Shown here piece after piece: positions 1 to 7,993 of a stretch of DNA of 64,000 nt; position 1 is the first letter of the stretch, and the number at the start of each line of letters is the position of its first letter. Position numbers and translations under genes: made by a program. The notes below the pieces were generated by a model that worked only from the letters and a program-made list of their open reading frames with translations, did not search any database and was not told where the DNA came from. This DNA comes from Thiothrix nivea DSM 5205 (GTDB lineage: Bacteria > Pseudomonadota > Gammaproteobacteria > Thiotrichales > Thiotrichaceae), in NCBI RefSeq assembly GCF_000260135.1, contig NZ_JH651384.1:189693-253692 (forward strand), given 5' to 3'.

Positions 1-349
1 GTTCAAAAATATCTGCACGGCAAGCAGGGCATATCGCCGCATCCGGCAAGATACCGGTGTGAATATCGCCGGATTCACTGGCAATGATGCGGAAATCACC
101 GTGAGGGCAAGGCGCATCCAGCGCCTCGACTTGTACGCCGTCTATCCGTGCCAGTGGAGGAATGTCAGCCCGTAACACCTGCTGGAAAGTCACCAGTCTG
201 GAAGCATCACCCCAAGCCTCAACCAGCACACCGGCACTGTCGTTGCGCACTGTCCCGGCAATACCATGGGTGCGCGCCAGCCGCCAGACATTGGGGCGAA
301 AGCCGACGCCTTGCACCAGGCCAGTAATACGGATACGGCAGGACTCCAC
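1..349 (-). CDS. hypF: Carbamoyltransferase HypF, N-terminal part (runs off the left edge)
   Basis: HypF makes the thiocarbamate-bound cyanide precursor for the [NiFe] active site and hands it to HypE. The visible 116 codons cover the acylphosphatase-like domain, with the motif GLVQGVGFRPNVWRLA near the start and GTVRNDSAGVLVE after it. The first Cys pair of the zinc-finger region (CPACRADIFE) lies at the window edge. The start is taken as GTG at 349 because GAGG lies 7 bases upstream; no ATG fits. It is on the same strand as the hup/hyp genes but is cut off from hypE (5703) by a 4-kb block that is mostly plus-strand. The frame is open to position 1, so the rest lies outside the window. Confidence 0.93.
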   Translation of the reverse strand, partial: MESCRIRITGLVQGVGFRPNVWRLARTHGIAGTVRNDSAGVLVEAWGDASRLVTFQQVLRADIPPLARIDGVQVEALDAPCPHGDFRIIASESGDIHTGILPDAAICPACRADIFE

Positions 350-443
350 CGGGTCACCTCTTGTGGTTAGGAAACAATCTCCAAGGCTACCGCAAGTTGG
401 GATGCCGGTCTGCTGTTATTTACCGCTTGGTTGGGCACAAATG

Positions 444-477
444 AAAAGGGATCAATCCACCTTCGTGGATTGATCCC
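444..477 (-). terminator. Rho-independent terminator after the secreted-protein gene
   Basis: A perfect 13-bp stem (448-460 with 465-477) with a four-base loop CTTC. On the minus strand it is followed by TTTT. It lies 48 bases past the stop of the minus-strand gene at 525-983 and about 95 bases upstream of hypF, so it should insulate hypF from that gene. The stretch 478-524 also carries repeated TAGCCC(C)TTT motifs of unknown meaning. Confidence 0.8.
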
Positions 478-524
478 TAGCCCCTTTAAATTTTAGCCCT
501 TAGCCCCTTTTGGAATAATAGGTA

Positions 525-983
525 TCAACGCTTGGCGTTTGGCGTCTGATGGCCATTGTTTTGCTCAAACTGGACTTTTCTACCTTGGTCAGGTTTAGCT
601 GGTGCTGGGCGATGTCCGTCACGTTTATCATCACGCTTGCCATCATGCTTTTTGACCACTTCCTTGTTGTTGGCCAGTTTGGTGATGTGCTTGCTCAACG
701 CGGCTTCCTTGCCTTCCAGGCTGGTGCGTTCACGCTTGGTAACTTTGTGGTCTTTCAGCGCAGCTTTTACGGATGCGCCCAGTTGACGCAGTTCAGTACG
801 CAGTACACGCTCTTCGCCTTGGGTCAGCTTGCCGCTCTTGACGCCTGCGTCAATGCGCATTTCCAATTTTGGCATGTTGACATCAACGCGGTTGTGATTG
901 GGTTGTGGTGCTGCCATGGCGGCAGAAGAGGCGAACAGTACGCTGGCAACCAGTGCGCCGGAAAAGATGGATGTCATTTTCAT
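525..983 (-). CDS. Secreted, highly charged small protein of unknown function
   Basis: 152 residues. There is a clear signal peptide (about residues 1-24, Lys near the start, hydrophobic core, AMA-AP cleavage-type site), so the mature protein is probably periplasmic or secreted. The middle, residues 38-110, is predicted helical with many Lys, Glu and Arg and the recurring pattern LTQGEERVL / VTKRERTSL. The last 45 residues are a low-complexity tail rich in Lys, Asp, His and Pro. The start is fixed by AGGAG six bases upstream of ATG 983. It stands alone between hypF and the YkgJ-type gene and ends at its own terminator. I do not recognise the family; a metal-binding or nucleic-acid-binding role cannot be told from the sequence. 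Confidence 0.8.
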   Translation of the reverse strand: MKMTSIFSGALVASVLFASSAAMAAPQPNHNRVDVNMPKLEMRIDAGVKSGKLTQGEERVLRTELRQLGASVKAALKDHKVTKRERTSLEGKEAALSKHITKLANNKEVVKKHDGKRDDKRDGHRPAPAKPDQGRKVQFEQNNGHQTPNAKR

Positions 984-1126
984 GGAGTTACTCCTGTTTA
1001 GGTCAGTTTAAATTTTGAAAGCTTTTTGCCTTTCGACAGGTGTAACTCTATGCCCCAATCTCGCAACAATTATGCCGTGATTGTGCAAAGATAATGGAAG
1101 TGCCGTGGGAAAAATGGCGGGGTAAT

Positions 1127-1744
1127 TCAGCCCTCAATCCGTGCCGCCAGATGCGCCCAGTCGATTTCCTGCAAGACCCGCGCCTGGTTCTGGATGTAGT
1201 TGTGTTTCATCGCTTCGCGTTTCTGTTCCGCAGTCGTGAAACCGTGGAAGGGCAGCATGGCCTCAAAAGCAGCGTCCTGATGTGACTTGATGGGCGTGAG
1301 CACATCTTCACGGCGGGTGTGGAAAGCGTCTTCCCCTTCCGCACAGACCTGATCGAACACATTGAAATGACGGCAGGCCAGCGGGCGCATAGGGTGGACG
1401 GAACACGCGCCATCCAGCAGGAACGGGCAAACGCCGCTGCTGGCATGGTTTTCCAATTGCGGCTTGAGGCGGGCGCGTTTGTCCGGCGACATCATTTTGG
1501 TGACATACCAGTACAAACCGAGCAGTTCCAACGGGAAAATGGGGATGGTGGTGTGGCTCCGACAGCAACTGGAGCAGCCCTTGGCGCAAGCGAGTTTGCG
1601 GCCTTTATGCTCTTCCTGCTTGATGCCTTTAGCGACGCCGACATCGGCGCGGTAATAAGCCTCCAGCGCGTGGCTTAGCCATTGGTGTTCAGCTTCTGCG
1701 CCGGGAAACCGCAAGCGTTGGGGTTTGGGGTATGCCTTGGCCAT
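1127..1744 (-). CDS. YkgJ-family cysteine-cluster protein
   Basis: 205 residues, with the Cys pattern of the YkgJ / CxxCxxCC family (putative zinc- or iron-chelating proteins). An N-terminal cluster CAKGCSSCC lies near residue 54. A second set, VCPFLLDGACSVHPMRPLACR, is near residues 106-126 and is the usual core of this family. The function of the family is not established; some members are tied to metal-centre assembly. No signal peptide is present, so it is cytoplasmic. ATG 1744 is preferred over the TTG one codon upstream. It is a single gene, divergent from the membrane-protein block starting at 1901. Confidence 0.8.
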   Translation of the reverse strand: MAKAYPKPQRLRFPGAEAEHQWLSHALEAYYRADVGVAKGIKQEEHKGRKLACAKGCSSCCRSHTTIPIFPLELLGLYWYVTKMMSPDKRARLKPQLENHASSGVCPFLLDGACSVHPMRPLACRHFNVFDQVCAEGEDAFHTRREDVLTPIKSHQDAAFEAMLPFHGFTTAEQKREAMKHNYIQNQARVLQEIDWAHLAARIEG

Positions 1745-1900
1745 CAATCATTCCCTGTTGCTGTTGTTGCCTGAAATACACGTCCCGTGCACGGCGAAGG
1801 GCTGGGTTTCGTCGGGTGATTAACCCCGTTCAGGATTGCCTGTCGTATACTCCAGTGAGTAAGTAACGGTATTGCCTGAAGATTTGCGAGGAGATACGTC

Positions 1901-2593
1901 ATTTCTGCTGTAACCCTTTACCGCACGGTTAGCCAGTATACCCTGATTGCCGCCGCTGCGTCGCTGCTCCTAACCGGCCTGTTCGTGTGGTGGTTCCAGC
2001 CACCCTGGTTGCTGGTGGGCGGTTATGCGCTGCTGGCTTTGCTGGCCGTAGCCAGTATTCCGCTCATGTACCGCCTGTTCGGCTACCGTGCCCACGACGA
2101 AGCGGTCTGGCTGCACGAGCGTAATGTACGCGAACACCATGCATTGCTGGGTCGCCTGCAACATGCGCGTGAAAGCCTGCAAGAACTCGGCATACAGGAA
2201 GGCGTGCAGCAGGCTGATAAACTGATGGCGATTCTGGATGACTACCGTTCGGTGGTGGAAACCCGCTTCATTGGCAAAAAATTTACGCCGCTGACTTATT
2301 TGAGTGCTGCCCGCAGCGTGCAGGAACACGTCATCCAGAACCTGACCGACATGGTGGCAGTAGGCCATAGCCTGGCAGGGCTGAGCCGCCACGCCAACCA
2401 GCCCGACTTGCAGCAGGAACAGCAGCAACGCATCCATACCCTGCAGGCAGAAAACGATGAATTTTTCTCTGCCCTGAATGAAACAGCGGTGGAAATCGCC
2501 AATATCCGCTCCGTCAACCAGTTCGCCCGGCTCGACACCCTGGCGCGGTTGGTGAGTCTGGCGCAAACCGCTTCCAACACAGGAAAAAACTGA
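1901..2593 (+). CDS. Two-TM membrane protein with coiled-coil cytoplasmic domain, probable ATT start
   Basis: From position 1901 the frame encodes about 230 residues. Two closely spaced hydrophobic segments (residues about 12-32 and 36-55) precede a long helical, Gln/Glu/Arg-rich region with heptad-like spacing (residues 65-225). I do not recognise the family. No ATG, GTG or TTG occurs in frame between the stop at 1877 and the GTG at 1985. The GTG would delete the first membrane segment and has no ribosome site, whereas ATT 1901 follows an AGGAGA site by six bases. The stop is 2 bases before the VWA lipoprotein gene, so the two are an operon and probably work together at the inner membrane. 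Confidence 0.65.
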   Translation: MSAVTLYRTVSQYTLIAAAASLLLTGLFVWWFQPPWLLVGGYALLALLAVASIPLMYRLFGYRAHDEAVWLHERNVREHHALLGRLQHARESLQELGIQEGVQQADKLMAILDDYRSVVETRFIGKKFTPLTYLSAARSVQEHVIQNLTDMVAVGHSLAGLSRHANQPDLQQEQQQRIHTLQAENDEFFSALNETAVEIANIRSVNQFARLDTLARLVSLAQTASNTGKN

Positions 2594-2595
2594 CC

Positions 2596-4269
2596 ATGAA
2601 CCTGAAGAAAAACAGCGCCCTGTTTGCCCCACTCTTGCTGTTATCTGCCCTGCTGGGTGCTTGTAGTGAAAGTGTGGACACCCCGGAAAAAGCAGCCGCC
2701 AAAGTCCACGAACTGGTGCAGAACGACATCCGCCCCACCCATAACGAAAACCAGTACCGCGCCAATATCCAGCTAACCCGCACCAATTTGCTGGCCATGC
2801 TGCCTGATCTGGGAGAATTCCCGATTCTGACCAATGTAGCTGACAGCGACACCACCGAAGTGGCGGAAATCTTCACCTCGTCCGACAAAGCGGGCAAAGG
2901 CAAGGATGGTGTGTATCTGGAACTAGCCGACCGCTTCAACCGGCAAGGCCAGACCCTCAGTAACGGTAAGAAAGCCGCTATTGCTATCCGCAAGCTCGAC
3001 TCCGGGCTGGGTGCGCAATTCATCATGACCGGGCAATACGTGGCGGAAGGCTATTCCCCCGCGAATACGTTGTGGGGCAGCCTGGTCAATGGCAGCGGTA
3101 GCCAGCTCACCACCATTGCCGACGTAACCGCACCTAGCGTGGCTGGCGTCATCGCCCGTAAATCCAAGCTGGATCAGATCACCACCGACGGCAAACTGGA
3201 CATCGCCAAACTGCTCACCAATGTCAGCAACGGCTCGTTTGCCATGGGTTACACCAACCCTTATCAGTCCGCCACCGGGCTGAATTTCCTGATCACCGTA
3301 CTGGATGCCTTCGCCCACGGCGACCAGTCGCAGATGCTGTCGCCGGATGTTGCCAGCGCGTTTGAAGCCTTCCAATTGGGCGTACCATTCGTGGCGCAGA
3401 ACACCCTGCAAATGCGTGACGCGGCCATGGGCAGTGGGGTGCTGGACGGATTTGTCGGCAGCGAACAGACCTGGCTGAGCACCACCGGTATGGATGATTA
3501 CCAGTTCGTACCGTTCGGCGTGCGCCACGACAACCCGCTATATGCCACCAGCGCGGCAGACCCGGCAGAACGCGAAGTGCTGCAACGCTTTGCCGATTTC
3601 ATCGCCACCCAACAGGATGTGCTGAAACAGTACGGCTTCGTCACTAGCATGGATTACAAGGATTCCTACAAAATCCCGGATGGCAGCACCATCGCGCAGG
3701 CGCAAAAGCTGTGGAAGCAGAAAAAATCCGGCGGCAAACCGATCGCAGCGGTTTTCGTTACCGACATTTCTGGTTCGATGGAAGGCACCCGCATCAAGAA
3801 CCTGAAAAAGGCCCTGATCGAATCCTCCGACCTGATCAGCGCCAACAATGCTATCGGGTTGGTGTCCTATAGCACTGGCGTGAATGTGGATTTGCCGATC
3901 AGCCCGTTCAATGTCCAGCAGAAATCCCTGTTCAACGGCGCTGTGGAACAGCTGACTGTTGGTGGCAAAACGGCCACCTATAGCGCTACGTTGGCAGCAG
4001 CTGACCTATTGCTGGAGTATAAGAAAACTCACCCTGGCCATAAACTGGTGATTTTTGTGCTGTCGGATGGCGAAACCAATATGGGGCTTGATTTCGACAG
4101 CACCCGCTTGCTGCTGGAGCAGGTAGGTATTCCTATCCACACCATTGCTTACGAACTCAGCTCCCCTGAACTCAAGGAAATGGCCAGCTGGGCGGAAGGC
4201 GCTTACACCGAATCCAGCACCGGTTCCGCCTCGTTCCGCATTGGCAACCTGCTGAACGCGGAAATGTAG
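2596..4269 (+). CDS. Lipoprotein with solute-binding-like and von Willebrand factor A domains
   Basis: 557 residues. A lipoprotein signal ends in LLGAC (Cys 23). Residues about 50-370 look like a periplasmic binding-protein fold: motifs such as GYSPANTLWGSLVNG, FAMGYTNPYQSATGLNFL and a late YQFVPFGVRHDNPLY strand. Residues about 385-557 are a VWA domain with an intact metal-ion adhesion site, DISGSM, and a later VLSDGETNMG. Combinations of the two domains occur in bacteria but the substrate is unknown. It sits between a membrane coiled-coil protein and a small membrane protein in one plus-strand operon, which suggests a membrane-anchored complex. The domain calls come from motifs; the binding-protein assignment is the weaker. 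Confidence 0.8.
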   Translation: MNLKKNSALFAPLLLLSALLGACSESVDTPEKAAAKVHELVQNDIRPTHNENQYRANIQLTRTNLLAMLPDLGEFPILTNVADSDTTEVAEIFTSSDKAGKGKDGVYLELADRFNRQGQTLSNGKKAAIAIRKLDSGLGAQFIMTGQYVAEGYSPANTLWGSLVNGSGSQLTTIADVTAPSVAGVIARKSKLDQITTDGKLDIAKLLTNVSNGSFAMGYTNPYQSATGLNFLITVLDAFAHGDQSQMLSPDVASAFEAFQLGVPFVAQNTLQMRDAAMGSGVLDGFVGSEQTWLSTTGMDDYQFVPFGVRHDNPLYATSAADPAEREVLQRFADFIATQQDVLKQYGFVTSMDYKDSYKIPDGSTIAQAQKLWKQKKSGGKPIAAVFVTDISGSMEGTRIKNLKKALIESSDLISANNAIGLVSYSTGVNVDLPISPFNVQQKSLFNGAVEQLTVGGKTATYSATLAAADLLLEYKKTHPGHKLVIFVLSDGETNMGLDFDSTRLLLEQVGIPIHTIAYELSSPELKEMASWAEGAYTESSTGSASFRIGNLLNAEM

Positions 4270-4284
4270 CGGGAGGACTGTTTT

Positions 4285-4677
4285 TTGAAAGCACTGAAAG
4301 TCTTCGCCCTGTTCATCATTCTGCACCTGGCAGGGTGGGTGGGGGCGCATGTATACCTGACGCAGCACCCGACACAGGTGCTGCTGGTGGTGGATACTTC
4401 CTACGCACTCAAGCCGCAATTCGTGGCGATGGAGGCGTGGATCAATCGCTTACAATCAGACAGCCGCTACCAGCAAGTCATGGTGGGAACCGACAAGGCT
4501 ATGCTGGGGGCACTGGACAGCATTCCATCCAAGGCGAACATTTTCCGCACGGCTTTTGGGCGTATGACGGCTGATAACCTGCAACGTTATGAAAACACGC
4601 CAGCCAGCCGGAAGATTCTGTTGTCTGATGGCAGCATTCGCCCTGCCGGTTGGGAAGTAGTCACTTTCCCGCAATAA
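4285..4677 (+). CDS. Small membrane-anchored protein downstream of the VWA lipoprotein
   Basis: 130 residues from a TTG start, chosen because GGGAGG lies 8 bases upstream and no ATG fits. There is one N-terminal membrane segment (residues about 5-24), then a soluble domain containing VLLVVDTSYALKP, a later KILLSDGSIRP and a closing VTFPQ. VVDTSYAL...LSDGS faintly echoes a VWA core (strand ending in D-x-S, later SDG), so it may be a degenerate or minimal VWA domain; this is an inference. It is the third gene of the 1901-4677 operon. Its stop at 4677 abuts the convergent hypE stop at 4678 with no spacer. Confidence 0.65.
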   Translation: MKALKVFALFIILHLAGWVGAHVYLTQHPTQVLLVVDTSYALKPQFVAMEAWINRLQSDSRYQQVMVGTDKAMLGALDSIPSKANIFRTAFGRMTADNLQRYENTPASRKILLSDGSIRPAGWEVVTFPQ

Positions 4678-5703
4678 TCAGCAGATGCGCGGCAATTGCT
4701 CGCCGGGAAGCATGTCGACGATGCGCTCGCCACCGAACGCGGTTTGTAGGATGACATGGCCATCGCCTTCCACCGCTTCACCGATGATGCAGGCGTCACG
4801 ACCCTCAGGAATGTGTTTCATCGCATCCAGTACAGCGGGTGCTGCATCAGCAGGAACAACAGCTACCAACTTGCCTTCGTTGGCGAGATAGAGTGGGTCT
4901 AACCCCAGGATTTCGCACATGCCGCGCACCGGCGTGCGGATCGGCAGGTATTCTTCCTTCAGCACGAAATCAACGCCGGAGCGCTCGGCAAACTCGTTCA
5001 ACACAGTCGCCAGCCCGCCACGGGTAGCATCACGCAGGCAGTGAATGTCGGGGCAAACGGCAAACATCGCCTCTGTCAGCCGGTTGAGCGGAGCGCAATC
5101 GGTTTCGATGTCGGCATCCAGCGCCAGATCACCGCGCGCATTGAGAATAGCCACGCCGTGGTCGCCCAGCCAGCCGTTGACGATGATAACATCCCCTGCT
5201 TGTGCACTTCCGGCAGATGGGCTGAAACCAGCCGGAATGACACCGACCCCGGCGGTGTTGATGAATAGTTTATCTGCCCCACCGCGTTGCACTACCTTGG
5301 TATCGCCAGTAACAATTTGTACCCCTGCCTCATCTGCCGCCAGCTTCATGGCTTGCAGGATGCGGGCGAAGGTTTCCAGCGCCAAGCCTTCTTCGATGAT
5401 GAAACCGCAGCTTAGATACAACGGTTTCGCGCCACCCACCGCCAGATCGTTGACCGTACCGTTGATAGCGAGTGTGCCGATATTGCCGCCGGGAAATTCC
5501 AGCGGGGTGACGACGTAGGAATCGGTGGTGAATGCCAGCCGGTCACCGTTGGCGGTGAGTTCGGTGAGTGGAATCCGTGCCTGATCTTCACCTTCCGCCA
5601 GCAATGGATTAGTAAAGGTTTGGCGGATCAGGTCATCGACCAGTTGGTGCATGGCGCGCCCGCCGCTACCGTGGGCAAGGGTGATGGAGCCGGTGAGGTT
5701 CAT
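4678..5703 (-). CDS. hypE: Hydrogenase maturation protein HypE
   Basis: 341 residues, the normal HypE length. HypE takes the carbamoyl group from HypF on its C-terminal cysteine and dehydrates it to thiocyanate, the source of the two CN ligands of the NiFe site. The C-terminus reads LPGEQLPRIC, ending in the required Cys. The N-terminal GSGGRAMHQLVDDLI and the TGDTKVV motif belong to the AIR-synthase-like ATP-binding fold. The start overlaps the stop of the DUF3368 gene by four bases (ATGA), so HypE translation is coupled to the toxin-like gene rather than to hypD, an unusual arrangement. Confidence 0.97.
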   Translation of the reverse strand: MNLTGSITLAHGSGGRAMHQLVDDLIRQTFTNPLLAEGEDQARIPLTELTANGDRLAFTTDSYVVTPLEFPGGNIGTLAINGTVNDLAVGGAKPLYLSCGFIIEEGLALETFARILQAMKLAADEAGVQIVTGDTKVVQRGGADKLFINTAGVGVIPAGFSPSAGSAQAGDVIIVNGWLGDHGVAILNARGDLALDADIETDCAPLNRLTEAMFAVCPDIHCLRDATRGGLATVLNEFAERSGVDFVLKEEYLPIRTPVRGMCEILGLDPLYLANEGKLVAVVPADAAPAVLDAMKHIPEGRDACIIGEAVEGDGHVILQTAFGGERIVDMLPGEQLPRIC

Positions 5704-6194
5704 GCAGTTTCTCCAGCGGTTTGCAAGACTTTGTGGATCAGGGAGGCAGACAAGCGGTAATCCTCCTGCTGTAATTTGGCAATCAACGGGGAGAGGCTGG
5801 CGATTACCCCTGACTGCCTGGCTTTGAGCAATACGCCCAGGACACCAACAACAGGGATCAGGTAACTCTGTGCCACTCGCCGCCCTGAGAGTTCATCCAT
5901 CAGCACACCGCACGCAAGTTTTTTTGCCAGATGCAATGCCTGGACTTCCCCTTCATCCAATGTCTGGCGCAGTTTCACGCAAAAATCATTGTCAGCGTCA
6001 GGATGCAGGGTGAAATGTTCATGGGCGAAATCACGGATCAGGCAGGCGTCGGTACGTTGCAGATGACAGGTGGCTTCATCCAATACTTTTTGTGGCAAAT
6101 GAATGGCAGCAAAGATGGCAGGCAGTAATTCCAGCTGCCGTAATTTCGCCAGTGCAATCAACGGGCTGGTGTCGGCAACAATAATGGGCTTCAT
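5700..6194 (-). CDS. PIN-like DUF3368 protein, probable toxin
   Basis: 164 residues. It starts with the PIN-fold signature IIVADTSPLIALAKL (acidic residue Asp 8), continues with LPQKVLDEA (residues about 34-42), then GEVQALHLA and the acidic residue in VLMDELSGRRVA. DUF3368 proteins are PIN-like presumed ribonucleases, usually paired with UPF0175 antitoxins. The upstream gene carries that antitoxin type and overlaps this one by four bases. The pair lies inside the hyp operon, between hypD and hypE on the same strand. RNase activity is a family inference. Confidence 0.85.
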   Translation of the reverse strand: MKPIIVADTSPLIALAKLRQLELLPAIFAAIHLPQKVLDEATCHLQRTDACLIRDFAHEHFTLHPDADNDFCVKLRQTLDEGEVQALHLAKKLACGVLMDELSGRRVAQSYLIPVVGVLGVLLKARQSGVIASLSPLIAKLQQEDYRLSASLIHKVLQTAGETA

Positions 6195-6517
6195 GTATTG
6201 AGGTAGGCCAGTTCCTGATCCAGTTCGGCGGGGTCGTAATCAACCACAGGAATACCCAGACGGCTAACATGCTCGGTGAATTCGGCGATGGACATCCGCG
6301 CCAGTTTAGCGGCCTTGCCAAGACTCATGCTGTGGGACTGGAATAGTTGGGTGGCAAGGGCAACATGGACACCAAAAGCCAGCAGGCTTTCACTGAACGG
6401 AATGCCAACAAACAACGGTTGCCCGTGTTTCGTCACCAGCGTCAGATGACCTTGTTCAACGGTGCGGCTTAACTCGCCGGTATGTTCGCGCAGGTCGCGG
6501 ATGGTGAAGGTTTGCAT
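6191..6517 (-). CDS. Antitoxin with Phd/YefM-like N-terminus and UPF0175 C-terminus
   Basis: 108 residues. Residues 1-40 (TFTIRDLREHTGELSRTVEQG, then LTLVTKHGQPLFVGIP) match the Phd/YefM DNA-binding antitoxin fold. Residues about 58-108, with SLGKAAKLARMSIAEFTEHVSRLGIPVVDY, match UPF0175, a small helix-turn-helix antitoxin family. The two parts look fused. It overlaps the DUF3368 gene by four bases and follows hypD by 47 bases. The ribosome site is GAGG before ATG 6517. It probably neutralises the downstream toxin and represses its own promoter. Confidence 0.82.
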   Translation of the reverse strand: MQTFTIRDLREHTGELSRTVEQGHLTLVTKHGQPLFVGIPFSESLLAFGVHVALATQLFQSHSMSLGKAAKLARMSIAEFTEHVSRLGIPVVDYDPAELDQELAYLNT

Positions 6518-6564
6518 GGTGTTGCCCTCGTGAATTTGTTACCACACATGATAGCACAAATCTG

Positions 6565-7701
6565 TCATGCACTCCGTTTCGCCAGCTTCCCGTATGCGTA
6601 ATACGCCGCACACGACCCTTCCGGCGACACCATCAATGCCCCCAACGGTGTCTGCGGGTTGCATTCCCTGCCAAACGCAGGGCATTCCCACGGTTTCATG
6701 ACACCACGTAATACGTTCGCGCATTTGAGGTGCTCCGGGTCGTGCGAACTGGCAGCCGCCTGCAAACCAAACTTTTTCTCGGCATCGTAAGCGGCATACG
6801 CTTCCCGAATCCGGATACCAGCATCGCCGATATTCCCCAGCCCGCGAAACTCGCTGTGCTCACGGGTTTCGTAGACTTCATGGATGGCTTTCAACCCAGC
6901 CACATTACCAGCCTGCGGTACAATGCGGGCGTACTGGTTTTCGACTTCACAACGACCTTCGGCAAGCTGTTTCACCAGCATCCACATGGCTTGCAGGATG
7001 TCGAGCGGCTCGAAGCCGGTAATCACCAATGGCTTGCGGTAATCACGGGTGACGAAATCATACGGTTCCACGCCAATCACCATACTGACATGACCGGGCG
7101 CGAGAAACCCATCCAGCTTCAAATCCGGGTCGGTCAGGATCGCCCGCATGGTGGCGGACGTGGTGATGTGATTGCAGAAAAGGGAAAAGTTTTTCAGCCC
7201 TTCGCGGTGCGCCTGTAACAGGGTCAACGCGGTGCTGGGCATGGTGGTTTCAAATCCGAGGGCGAAAAACACCACTTCGCGGTCAGGGTGCTTGCGAGCC
7301 AGCGCCAGCGCATCCATCGGCGAATACACCATGCGTACATCACAGCCATCAGCCTTGGCCTGCAATAGACTTTTGCGGGTTCCGGGCACGCGCATCGCAT
7401 CACCGAAAGTCGTGAAAATCACATCGGGCTGTTCGGCTATCGCCACGCAGTCATCCACCCGTGCCATCGGCAACACGCACACCGGGCAGCCAGGACCGTG
7501 CACCATTTCGATGTTGTCCGGCAGCATGGATTCGATGCCGTATTTGAACAGGGTGTGAGTGTGGCCACCGCAGAATTCCATGATCTGCAAAGGTTGGCTT
7601 CGGCTACGCTCAGCCAATGGCTTCGAGGCAGCCAGTTTCTGGATCTCGTCAACCAGCTTTCTGGCTTTGGTAGGGTCGCGGAATTCATCGATGTATTTCA
7701 T
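6565..7701 (-). CDS. hypD: Hydrogenase maturation protein HypD
   Basis: 378 residues, standard length. HypD is the [4Fe-4S] scaffold that, with HypC, assembles the Fe(CN)2CO moiety. The family motifs are all visible: FCGGHTHTLFKYG near residue 43, GPGCPVCVLP near residue 70, FALGFETTMPSTA near residue 146, and the C-terminal Cys-rich stretch with CANVLRGVMKPWECPAFGREC, whose cysteines bind the cluster. It overlaps the hypC stop by four bases. Downstream, the toxin-antitoxin pair separates it from hypE. Confidence 0.97.
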   Translation of the reverse strand: MKYIDEFRDPTKARKLVDEIQKLAASKPLAERSRSQPLQIMEFCGGHTHTLFKYGIESMLPDNIEMVHGPGCPVCVLPMARVDDCVAIAEQPDVIFTTFGDAMRVPGTRKSLLQAKADGCDVRMVYSPMDALALARKHPDREVVFFALGFETTMPSTALTLLQAHREGLKNFSLFCNHITTSATMRAILTDPDLKLDGFLAPGHVSMVIGVEPYDFVTRDYRKPLVITGFEPLDILQAMWMLVKQLAEGRCEVENQYARIVPQAGNVAGLKAIHEVYETREHSEFRGLGNIGDAGIRIREAYAAYDAEKKFGLQAAASSHDPEHLKCANVLRGVMKPWECPAFGRECNPQTPLGALMVSPEGSCAAYYAYGKLAKRSA

Positions 7702-7982
7702 GCCTGCCCCTCCATTTGCCGCATGGTGTCGAGTTCGGCCTGCATGTCGCCGAGTTCTTCCAGCAGGGCGAGGGTGCGCGCGGCTTCTTCTTCGTCGAGG
7801 CGGCTCATGGCGAAACCGACGTGCACCAGCACCCAGTCACCGACGCAGTTTTCAGCCGGATGCTCGTCATCCACGATGCAGGCAATGTTGACCTCGCGCT
7901 TGACGCCGCCGACATCGACTTTGGCAAGCAGGTTGTCAGCGTCGATGATTTCGGTGATCTGACCGGGGATGCCAAGGCACAT
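7698..7982 (-). CDS. hypC: Hydrogenase maturation chaperone HypC
   Basis: 94 residues. It opens with MCLGIPGQI, the hallmark of HypC; Cys 2 carries the Fe precursor while it is moved between HypD and the large-subunit precursor. The body has VGDWVLVHVGFAMSRLDEEEA, also typical. The ribosome site is GGAGAAGC before ATG. It is the last gene before hypD and comes after hupJ, 11 bases away. Two further HypC-family genes are in the window: hupF at 9990 and a third at 38191. Confidence 0.96.
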   Translation of the reverse strand: MCLGIPGQITEIIDADNLLAKVDVGGVKREVNIACIVDDEHPAENCVGDWVLVHVGFAMSRLDEEEAARTLALLEELGDMQAELDTMRQMEGQA

Positions 7983-7993
7983 GATGCTTCTCC

